A stretch of 64,000 nucleotides of DNA, taken from Fragum whitleyi. Its lineage: Eukaryota > Mollusca > Bivalvia > Cardiida > Cardiidae. Positions 37,701-49,700 of this stretch are shown here, piece by piece (the stretch's first letter is position 1; each line of letters starts with the position of its first letter). The stretch is taken from NCBI GenBank assembly GCA_948146395.1, contig OX411555.1:45146065-45210064 (forward strand), written 5' to 3'. The notes under the pieces were generated by a model that was not told the origin of the DNA, ran no database searches, and saw nothing but the letters and a program-made list of their open reading frames with translations. The translations under genes were made by a program, and so were the position numbers.

Positions 37701-40700
37701 TCAATGAAAACAGCCAAGCTAAAAACTAGGTAAAACATGTAAAGTTGTCTTGGTATGACAAAGAACAAATTGAATAAACAAGAAAACTAAGCTAGTTAGA
37801 GTTATGGTTCTTGCGCACTGCACTCTGTAATCATGCGTAAAATATAACTGCAATTATTAAAGTCAAATGGACATCAGGTGATGAAGATGGGGATGCTGGT
37901 TGCCCCCTACCGGACCCAAATTATCACACGATACGTCCCGGGACATCTTTTGACAGGCATAAACAAGAGTTGTCTGCGGACAACGTAGCTCGCCTAAAAC
38001 GCTGCTTGTCACAAACAGCGCTTGACCGAAGACCGAAGTTCAAAGTGGTTTCTTTCAATGTTAAAGTCCATGATCTAATATATATCTGTTTGAGTAGTAA
38101 TTAAGAAATATAAAAACTTTTTTGTTTTAATTGCATGTAAAAGGTTATGGTAAAATGAAAGCCTACAAGCAGATGAGGTTACCAATGGAATTTCTTTGTA
38201 TCAAACATGAAGTTTTTCTTTAAAATTTTTCTAAGTCTACAAAAGGTCAAGATCAAGGTCAAATTGTGAAGGACCTTGGTCTCTGTAGAAGCCTATCACC
38301 TAGTGAGTATGTGTATGAAGTAATAATGTCCCAGAGTAAAGCATTTAGAAAATACAAGAGTTGTCCGCGGACAACGTAGCTCGCCCAAACAGCTGCTTGT
38401 CACAAACAGCGCTTGACAGAAGACCGAAGTTCAAAGTGGTTTCTTTCAATGTTAAAGTCCATGATCTAATATATATCTGTTTGAGTAGTAATTAAGAAAT
38501 ATAAAAACTTTTTTGTTTAAATTGCATGTATAAGGTTAGGGTAAAGTGAAAGCCTACAAGCAGATGAGGTTACCAATGGAATTTCTTTGTATCAAACATG
38601 AAGTTTTTCTTTAAAATCTTTCTAAGTCCACAAAAGGTCAAGATCAAGGTCAAATTGTGAAGGACCTTGGTCTCTGTAGAAGTCTATCACCTAGTGAGTA
38701 TGTGTATGAAGTAATAATGTCATTGAGTAAAGCATTTAGAAAATATAAGCAAGGTTAAATTTTTGGTTAAAGTTTTTCAGGTTAAGTTTTTCCAAGTCCA
38801 TAAAAGGTCAAGGTCAAGGTCAAATTGTCAACGTCTTTAGTTTCTGGTGAAAGCCTTTCATCTGGTGACTATGTATATGAAGTAATAATGTCCCTAGGTT
38901 AAAGCATTCAGAAAATATAAGCAAGGTTAAAGTTTTTGGTAAAAGAATTTCAGTTAAAGTATTTCTAAGATCATAAAAGGTCAAGGTCAAATTATCAAGG
39001 ACCTTGATCTCTCACAAAAGCCTATCACCTAATGAGTATGTATATGAAGTAATGATGTCCCTAGGTTAAAGCATTCAGAAATATGAGCAAGGTTAAAGTT
39101 TTTGGTTAAAGTTTACAGTTAAAGTTTTTCTAAGTCCACAAATGGTAAAGGTCAAGGTCAAATTGTGAAGGACCTTGGTCTCTGGTGAAAGCCTATCACC
39201 TGGTGAGTATATATATGAAGCTATGATGTCCCTAGGTTAGAGCATTAATAAAATATATGTAAGGTTAAAGTTTTTGGTTAAAGTTTTTTGGTTAAAGTTT
39301 TTCTAAGTCCACAAAGGGTCAAGGTCAAGGTCAAATTGTCAAGGACCTTTGTCTATGGTGAAAGCCTATCACCTAATGAGTGTGCATATGAAGTAATGAT
39401 GTCTCTAGTTTAAAGCTTGCAGAAATTATATGCAAGGTTAAAGTTTTTGGTTAAAGTTTTTTGGTTAAAGTTTTTCTAAGTCCACAAAGGGTCAAGGTCA
39501 AGGTCAAATTGTCAAGGACCTTTGTCTATGGTGAAAGCCTATCACCTAATGAGTGTGCATATGAAGTAATGATGTCTCTAGTTTAAAGCTTACAGAAAAT
39601 ATAAGCAAGGTTAAAATTTTGGTTAAAGTTTTTGGTTAAAGTTTTTGGTTAAAGTTTTTTTGAAAGGGTCAAGGTCACAGTCTAAAGGTCATTTCGACAT
39701 GGATGTTGGTCTTAAATGAAAGCCTATGCCCTAATGAGTGTTTCTGTAAAAAATAAAGCCTCTAGGATAAATATTGATAGAAATAAAAACTTTAACCTAA
39801 TGCGGACGCCGACACCGACGCTGCCGCCGACGCTGACGCCGACGCCGACATCCGAGGGCATGACAATAGCTCTTCCGAGACTTTCGTCCCGGGCGAGCTA
39901 ATAAGCAAGGTTAAATTTTTGGTTCAAGTTTTTTAGTTTAAGTTTTTCCAAGTCCATAAAAGGTCAAGGTCAAATTGTCAAGGCCCTTGGTTTCTGGTGA
40001 AAGCCTTTCATCTGGTGACTATGTATATGAAGTAATGATGTCCCTAGGTTAAAGCATTCAGAAAATATAAGCAAGGTTAAAGTTTTTGGCAAAAGAATTT
40101 CGGTTAAAGTATTTCTAAGTTCATAAAAGGTCAAGGTCAAATTATCAAGGACCTTGATCTCTCACAAAAGTCTATCACCTAATGAGTATGTATATGAAGT
40201 AATGATGTCCCTAGGTTAAAGCATTCAGAAAATAATAAGCAATGTTAAAGTTTTTGGTTAAAGTTCATTGGTTAAAGTTTTTCTAAGTCCACAAAGGGTC
40301 AAGGTCAAGGTCAAATAGTCAAGGACCTTTGTCTATGGCGAAAGCCTTTCACCTAATGAGTGTGCATATGAAGTAATGATGTCTCTAGTTTAAAGCTTAC
40401 AGAAAATATAAGCAAGGTTAAAGTTTTTTTGGGTAAAGTTTTTGGTTAAAGTTTTTTTGAAAGGGTCAAGGTCACAGTCTAAAGGTCATTTCCACATGGA
40501 TGTTGGTCTCAAATGAAAGCCTATGCCCTAATGAGTGTTTCTGTAAAAAATAAAGCCTCTAGGATAAATATTGATAGAAATAAAAAACTTTAACCTAAAG
40601 CCGACGCCGACGCTGACGCCGACGCCGACATCCGAGGGTATGACAATAGCTCTTCCGAGACTTTCGTCCCGGGCGAGCTAAAAAAAGTAAAAGCTTTTAG

Positions 40701-43700
40701 TTTTATCATATGGTTCTATTTCAATCCTATTACTTACTGGTATGATATATAAGGCGACCAATCATGGTCTAATTGATTCAATCTATATCCAAGGCTCAAC
40801 ATCAACAGGTCTATCTCCATGGTATTCTGAAAATGATGGAAAAACGCTACTTTCTTCATATTTCCATACAAGAGAGGCATTATTTCTGAATGCAGGGCCA
40901 TGGTTGAGCCGTAAATCAGGGTTTTGACCCTTACAATTCTAGGCGGGTAGCTGTTTTTACGCGAGTACGCATCTGAATCCAGATTATTTTGAAATTCAGC
41001 CGCTTTTGCTCAATCTGATAATTATCACACCTAATACTTTATAAATCATATAGAACAAATCGCCTAGCAAAGGCCGCAAGTAAGACTTGCTGTGTAATGT
41101 GGACTAGTTGAAATAAACAAAAGGAAAGCTATTTATCTCCAAAGTTATGCTAAAGCAAATGGATTTTTGTTGGTCAAGAACCTCTCTAGAGGCCCCAAAA
41201 CGCACAAAATCGCACCATTTATTTCAAAATTTCTAGGGTGAGGGGGGGAGGCATGCCCCATGAACCCCCTAGATAATTTTGAATCCACATTCTTTATAAG
41301 CTAGCTACGTGCCTGAATTCTTAGAATATCAAATTTCGGCTCCTAAAATTTTCTTTCAAGAGGTCATTTTGACCCTTTAGATTATCAGTATTGCATCACG
41401 ATGCTGCTGCAAACAATAAATGTATTTCAATTAATTGTCTTCTTCATATCTTTACAAGAGATTAATATTTTATACGAATCTCTTATAAATATATGAAGGA
41501 GATAATTTTAGAAGTAAACCAGCATAACAACAAATATCAACTTAATATTCAAATTTTTAAGCATTTTGACAGATTTAACAGAACTTTTGACCCCTAGAAA
41601 TTCAATGTCAAGGGGTCAATGACCCCTGAATTTCAAATATTAGGATAAGCCCTGTGATTGGAATACATGATATTTCACTAAATTCATTTAAAATGACAGG
41701 TCAACAAGTGATTATGGAACATCTGAGTCTATCATTTAAAATTCATGCAAAGCTTAGAAGAGTTGTGTGGTTTATAATGCAAGCTTAACTCATAGCAATT
41801 TTCTTGTATGACCATAGCATGTGACCTTGAACTTAAGGATATTCATTTTATCAAAATAGTACATCAGTTTATCTTGGAAAACAATTGTGCAAATATACCT
41901 TGAAGAAGACTATCCTATTTTGAAAGTGAAATGCTGTCAGAAAACAACAATTTTTCTATAATTTAATTTGATCTGTGACCTTGAGGCTTTTAATCAATAA
42001 AAACATCTAAACAAAGACAGACAAGACACACAAAACAATAAAACAATGGAACAGCCCTGAGTTCAGGATGACCAAAAGGGTACGAACTGTTTGCAAATTA
42101 TATTCTACTTTGCATATGTACTAGCATGCAAAGCGGAGTATAATTAGGCGTAAAAAAATAAATGTTGTGTTTCCGCTAACCCGACCGACCCTGTTTTTTA
42201 CCCCCGACTCTGCTGTTTTTATCGGCAAAGTGAAAAAAATAAAAATTAAAATGTCCGACCCATCCTTATTTTTGCCCGACCCATGAAATTTTCGAAATGT
42301 TCGTTTTAATTACATTTCCTTAGTTTTTTTCCGTTTGCTTCATTCAAGTAGCTCTTCCTGAGTTACTCAAGCGCTTTATCGAAGAATCATCACTGTAAAT
42401 GCAAGTGTTCAGATGATTATGAAGAGAATTATCAACCCGGAAATTAAGAAAACAATATACAAATTTTTAATTATAGTTGGTTCATTGGTAACATAACAAC
42501 ATAAGTGATGTACTGCTACTTACTGACTTAAAGAGTGAAAAACGAAAGAAGATGGCTTGGTCACTGTTGGCAATCAAATTGGACAAATGATTTCATCAAC
42601 TTGAAATTGGCGTCTGCAACAGCTTTCACATTGGGACAGTCCAAAATATTTCTGTCTGGTTATGAAAGGTGCGTTGATGTGCACTTGGATTTCTTATCTG
42701 AACTCTAGCACTGTTATTGTTTGAGTTATTGTTCTTTGTCATTTAAAGCTCCACTGGCTGTCAGGCCAGTGGGTACGTGTCATGGCCCTGTGTCTGTCAT
42801 CTATGTGTGCGTCCGGTCGTAAACTTTTTCTTCAAAATTCTTCTCCACAGAAACTACTGAATGGATTTCAATCAAACTTCACAGGAATGATCCATGGGTG
42901 ATCCTCCATCGCATGGAAGCAGGTCAACTCGTACCCACTGCAACTCAAACCCTTTTTGGTCAACTCGCACCCAATTTTTGGTCAACTCGCACCCAATTTT
43001 TGGTCAACACGTACCCTTTTTGGTCAACTCGTACCCGATTTTCGGTCAACTCGTACCCTTTCCAAAAATTATGGAGTCAACTCGTACCCTCATTTTTTTA
43101 TTATGTGCAGTCAAAATAAGTCTACTTTATTACTTATGACATTATTTCATGTCGAACATCACTTTTTAGTCTGGCATATTGTGAAGATGTGTCATTAGCA
43201 AGAATTTAACACTGTCACTTGTTATTTCCCTTGTCCATTGTTAGCTTAAGGCTTACTTTGCATATCCAAATCAACAAAGTTAAAAAAAAAATTAAAACAA
43301 GAGGGCCATAGTGGCCCTTAATCGCTCACCTGAGTGAATTGTCCAAAGCACATTTCAAGCAGGGTTTGGAAAATTATTATGCTAATTTTCAAGCAAAAAG
43401 ACTTGACTTTTATCACAATACTTATTCTGACCAAATTTTAAGTTTATTGGGCAAAAAAGTGGAAACCAGGGTGCATACACAATTTTTCTTAGATTTGACC
43501 CAGTGACCTTGTTTTTGACCCCACTTGCCCAAACTCAAACTGGACTGAGATTTTATCAAGACAATCAACCTAACCAAATTTCAGGTTGATCAGACAAAGA
43601 AATGAGACTTCCAGGTTGCATACAATGTTTTTCGTAAGATTTGACCCAATGACCTAGTTTTTGACCCAACTTGACCCAGTTTTAAACTTGTCTGAGTTTT

Positions 43701-46700
43701 TACAAATACAATTATTCTAGATTACTAAATTTCAGGTAAATTGGGGGAAAAATGTGTCCTCTAGAGTGTATACAAGGGTTTTCTAAGATTTGACACTGTG
43801 ACCTAGTTTTTGACCCCACTTGACCAAATTTTGAACTCGTCCAAATTTGATCAAGACAATCATTCTGACCAAATTTCAGGTTGATAAGGCAAAAAATGAA
43901 TCCTGTAGAGTGCATTCAAGTTTTCTTTTAAGATTTGACCCCGTGATCTAGTTATTGACCCAACTAGACCTAATTTTGAACTTGGCTGAAATTTTATCAA
44001 GCCAATCATTCTGACCCAATTTCAAGTTGATCAGACCAAAAATGTGACCTCTATGATGCATACAAGGGTTTCCTAAGATTTGACCCCGTGACCTAGTTTT
44101 TTAACCCAGTTGACCCAATTTCAAACTTGTCCGAGATATTATCAAGACAATCATTCTGACCAAATTTCAAGTTGATCAGACAAAAAATGTGACTTCTAGA
44201 GTGCATACAAGGTTTTTCTAAGATTTGACCCTGTGACCTAGTTGTTGACCCCAGTTGACCCAATTTCAAACTTGTCAGAGATTTTATCAAGGCAATTATT
44301 CTGACCCAATTTCAAGTTGATCAGACAAAAAATGTGACCTCTAGAGTGCATACAAGGGTTTTTTAAGATTTGACCCTGTGACCTAGTTATTGATTCCAGT
44401 TGACCCAATTTCAAACTTGTCCGAGAATTTATCAAGACAATCATTCTGACCAAATTTCAAGTTGATCAGACAAAAAATGTGACCTCTAGCGTGCATACAA
44501 GGTTTTTCTAATATTTGACCCTGTGACCTAGTTTTTGACCCCATTTGACCCAATTTTGAACTCGTCCAAGATTTTATTAAGACAATCATTCTTACCAAAA
44601 TTCAGGTTGATTGGGCAAAAAATGTGGCCTCTAGAGTGCATACAAGGTTTTTCTAAGATTTGACCCTGTGACCTAGTTTTTGACCCCATTTGACCCAATT
44701 TCGAACTCGTCCGAGATTTAATCAAGACAATCATTCTGACCAAATTTCAGGTTGATTGGGCAAAAAATGTGGCCTCTAGAGTGCATACAAGGTAAATGTT
44801 GACGACACACGACACACGACGGACGACACACGACGGACGACGAACGACGGACGACGGACATCCACCCAACCACAAAAGCTCACCTTGAGCACTTCGTGCT
44901 CAGGTGAGCTAAAAATTAACGATTTACCTTCCTACCCTGTATTTTTTGCAGCAAAAATTTAAAAATAAAAAAAAAGATACGCCTATCTACCGACCCTCTT
45001 TTTTTTCGAGCCCGTTAGCGGAAACACAGCTATTTTTTTTTAGGCCTTAGCAAACAGATTGCAATGTTTTGTCATCCTGAGTGTGATGCAGGAGAAATCG
45101 AAATCATTAATTGATTATGTTACTTAAAGCATTTTCTGTCTGGAATAAAAAATAATGTTTAATTTCAATTTTCTCTTTTTTTAATAAGACACTCCAGCAA
45201 CTTTAGAATATTAATTTCATGCCGTTAATGGCTTTTTCCTTGTGTAACCAAATATTTAGCATATAGAATAGACAAAGATCAGCCAGCACAGAAGTGCAGT
45301 CTTATCAAAGTCTTCACTGTCTGTTTTCTACTTAATTATTGCAGAAAAATTTTGAGCCTGAATATTTGAAATGTCCCAAAAATTACAATTTGTTAGAAAT
45401 ACAATTTAAATTCAGTAGGCTAAGGTTTAAATCAGTACATACAATACTGTCCGTTTGTTGTGCACACAGCAGACCAACATCCAACATCAGTAATTTATAG
45501 AAGGACTGGGCTGCTTCAACAGTTATATTGAAATATCTGGAAAAAAACAAGCTATTTGTTAGAACCCAGAATGTGTGGTACTAGTTGAGACCCTACCACA
45601 CCAACATCTAACATCAGTTATCTATAATAGGACTAGGCAGCTCCAACTGTTATATTGATATATCTGGAAAAATATGAGCAAGAATGTGTGGTATTGGTTG
45701 AAATACATGTACTACTTAATCCATTGCTCAGCATGGAAACAGATGTAACAGCATTTATGCTTATAGGCAGTTACAATTGTTACTTACTGAGCAAATAGAG
45801 ATTACTGTCAGTACAAATCACTTAAAATGTGTAAACCAAACTTGAGTAAGCAGTCACTTGAGTTTGTGAATCGAGCTTAGTACAGCAGCAAGTTCAGGTC
45901 CACTTAGCCAATTTTGCTATTCAAACTTTCAGTGAATAGCATCAAACTGCTATATCGATGACTCAGCGTGAAACAGTTGTAATTACCTATCAACATACAG
46001 GTAGTTACAACTGTATCAATCTGAGCCATCGAGATAGAGTGGGAATCGTTTACCATATGCAGCCAATTTTGTCTTATCCTTTGAGGGGCTGATAGGCAGT
46101 TTTGCTTAATTGTAAAAGTGTAATTGTAACATTTTTAAGAAAAACAAGGCTTAAACCAGCAATTAAATATTTAGGTAAGTTAATCAATCCCCTTAAGAGG
46201 TAAGTTACATTACAGTACAGACACTTTTATTAATTCATATTCAAATTTAATAATCTTATTAGTATTTCAGAATTATAAAACATACCTTCTCTATACTAAA
46301 GCTATTTATATCTTAACAATCTAATACAATCAACATCCACAAGTAAGTACTTTCAATTGCAAAGATATTTATTTATAATATGACCTACATCGCAGGAGTG
46401 AAATTACCCCATTGTATATTTTTGATATTACATGGGTGTTATCAAACTAGTAGAATAACTATGCAAATAAGCTCAGAGCAAATAGCAACGCTATTTTGTT
46501 ATCGCAAAAATGACTGCATCATGTATATATCGTGACGTCAGTTTTAACCTGTTTTCATGGAAAATTGAAATGTTGATTTTCAAGAATATTGACAATTTTT
46601 CACAAAAACTTGGGTCATATTAAAAATAGAATATCCATTTAGTGCTAATAAAATACTGCATTTATTAAACTCATCATCTCAAACAGATAAAAACTTGGCG

Positions 46701-49700
46701 CAACCTCGTTTTTATCTGTTTATAGATGACTTGTTAAATAGATTTGGTATTAAATGACCACTTATTCAATATCCTCTATTCAAAATACTCGATGCTATGA
46801 TAGATATCTGGTTAATCAATCACTTACTTTATAAATGCTATCTGGTAGTTATTTTTGTAATCTAAAACTTCATCTCTAATATTACCAATCAACATGTTTA
46901 ACTGAAAAAAAGATGTGATTGTTTTAAACAACAAGAGCGTCGCTAACAGAGTCCTATACTATGCTGCAGTGTGTTGGATAGTGGATGAAAAATCTTTGAT
47001 AGTGATCGTGTGCGCAAAGTTTCAAGTCAATGCCTCTAGTAAAACTGGAGATATCACAAAATGTCAAAGTTTTTTGCCTGACAATGACACAGGCGACCAT
47101 GATAATGACAAAGACACTGCGGATGACACTAAGGTAATATCATTACTTTGGCTTTTCTCCAAAGACAGCTGAGCTAAACAAGAGCACCGCCTACGGGTGC
47201 CTACGCTCGGCTGTCGAGTGCTGGATTGTGGGAAAAAATCTAAGTCAAAAAAGGGGCATCATTTGCACAAAATGGATCTAGAGTTATCCCCCTTGATAGT
47301 ATAGGTTGTTATTTTGATGGTGAACATGTGTGCCAAGTTTCAAGTGAATACCTTCAGTAGAACCAGAGATTTAACAAAATGTCAAAGTTTTCGCTCGACG
47401 AAGACGACGATGACAACAACAACGACACGGAGGCTATAGCAATACCTCGGGTTTCCTCCGAAAACAGCCCAGCTAAAAACAGACAAAAACCTTTTATAAG
47501 GGACCTATCAATTATATAAGCACTTACAATAATTTTTCACACTCACAACTTTATAAACCATAACAAAACCTAGATTTTTGGACTTGCAGATCAGGGGGCT
47601 GTTGTACTAAATATCTTATAATCATTTTTTGAGTAAGTCAAATATTAAAGTTGCTTCTGCAAGTAACTTTTACATGGAATTCTGCCATATATGACCTCAT
47701 TGTTATTGTCTTCAAAAGACGATTCAAATGAGCTATTGCAAGGCAGAATCTAATAATGAATAAAAACACCAGGTACAATTTGTGATTTTGACTTATGCTT
47801 AATTTCTTCGTAAGATGTTTAGTAAAACAGTCCTCTGACATTTAAGATATTTGATCTTAACCTTGATTGGTGCACCTGACCTAAAAACTGTGATGTTTTA
47901 TCACAAAAGAAACATTTGTCCAAAATGATAGTTAATTAAAATATATACCCAAAAAACAACATTATTGTAGTTGACAGATTAAAAGAAAAGCAGCAAAATG
48001 AAGAAACTAAATAAAAGACAAGGGAAAGATAGTATACCATTTAAATATCAATGGGGTTCATAAGTAAACTAGATTGTCAAAAGCAGACTAACATCCTGTC
48101 CCAATAAGTGCTTGTCACTAATGAAATGCCATTTTCTATCAAAGGGCCATAACTATGTCAAAAATCAATGGAGGGTGACCAAAATATCACTTGCACATCC
48201 CTGCTTGATACTGACCACATTTGTAAAGTTTGAATGAAATCTGCCAATAACTTACTAAGAAATTGAGAGGACACAAAAAGCTACAGATAGTTCAGAGGGG
48301 TATAAAACATAGTTAAGGGGGGGGGGGTATAAATATAGTTCAAAAGGCAGTGATTTTATCAAAGATGTAAAATAGCTTAGTATTTTGATACAGTCAAACT
48401 TTGGTCATCTTGTTACTCGTTAATCTTTATCCTGCTGAATTTAAATTTCATTTCAAATTAATTGCCAGTTCTTAAGATATCAAGACAAACCAGTCTAGCA
48501 CAAATTTTTGTGCAAAAGAAGCAAGTGAAAAGTGGGCTGTGTAGACTATAGACAGACTGCACATCAGTGCAGGCTGTCTAAGTTTACAATATCTCCCAAA
48601 GTTTTCTTTCAGCAGAGGTGCGTTTCTTAGGTTAAGATTCTAAGGAATCTAATTAAGATTGTCATGATTAACATGTACTGTGTTTTCACTGAAAATATTG
48701 AAAATCGTTTCTTATGATGTCTTAATAATCTTATTGATGAGGTTTTTCATCTTGCTGAAAAAACACCTCTGAAATACCTCATGGACAGCAAGTAAAGGGT
48801 TATAAGATTTTGTCCCCAATCTTTCACATTTTAACCCTTTGCTGTTTAATCCCTGCTTTTCACGTGCCTGTGGTTTTATGATTGAGAAAACATTGTGAAA
48901 AAGAAGAAATTGCTTCTGACAAGCAATTTCTTCTTTTTCCACACTATTTTCTATCCTACTGAATGGTTATTTCTCAAATTAAATCAACCTTTAATTTTCG
49001 TATGCAAAACCTTTGAATTTGGACAGGTCCAAAATTTTGTAAAACAGGAAAGGGTTAAGGCAGTGTAACTGTAATTGTTCCACAACATTTCAGAACTCAT
49101 GATCTTTCACTATGTTAACCAAGGTTTCCTCATGAAATCATTAGGAAACTTAGGTTAACAAAGTCAAAGTTCATGACTACCAAAACTTTGCGGAACTATT
49201 AGGGGTCCACTACCTTAAAACAAGACATTCATACCAAGTTTGGACTCAATTCTGTTTGCCATTTACTCTGCCTTAGTTCATCCAAAGCAACAAGTTTGTG
49301 TCTTTCATAGGTGGCTGGAAATATGTCCTGTAATGGAAACATGTATACATGTAACATATTGTCAAAATGTTTGAACATTATACAAGAAATTTCTGTCTAG
49401 ACAAAAATAGATACAAAGTAGACTAATCAGAGGTATAGAGATGATTTCTCAAATAAACTCCTAGTTGTGGGTATTCATTTGAATCGTCTCAAAAATAAAT
49501 ATAGGGTTTGTGAAAGCGTTTTTAAAATAATTTAATTTGACATCAAAAATGCCCCCTCTATTTGTAGCTCTGGACACATCTATGGGTTTTTTTTTATTTG
49601 TTTTGAATCAATCCAATCAGTGCTGGATTTGAGTGAAACAAATATATTAATGGTTCTCTCTGTAAAGTTTGTATCAAATCTCTCTATTTTTTGGTAAGAA

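Larger units (their letters stand above)
42145..45046. mobile_element. Element with inverted ends 'TTCCGCTAAC', nested in the previous one
   Basis: 'taggcgtaaaaaaata' and 'gttgtgtttccgctaacccg' at the left are mirrored by 'cccgttagcggaaacacagc' and 'tatttttttttaggcc' at the right, and 'ccgaccctgttttttaccc' by 'ctaccgaccctctttttttt' nearby. Confidence 0.65.
42062..45081. mobile_element. MITE 'TCAGGATGAC', copy 2, interrupted by nested insertions
   Basis: The left end 'gttcaggatgaccaaaaggg' with 'gtttgcaaattatattctac' and the right end 'gcaatgttttgtcatcctga' are 3 kb apart. In the intact copies the ends are 70-220 bp apart. The space is filled by the elements listed next. Confidence 0.7.

Noticed and set aside
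43712..44743. Chain of overlapping 65-71-codon minus-strand frames that could look like a gene family
   Set aside because: They follow the 145-bp tandem unit exactly and overlap each other. No splice sites or start context fit.
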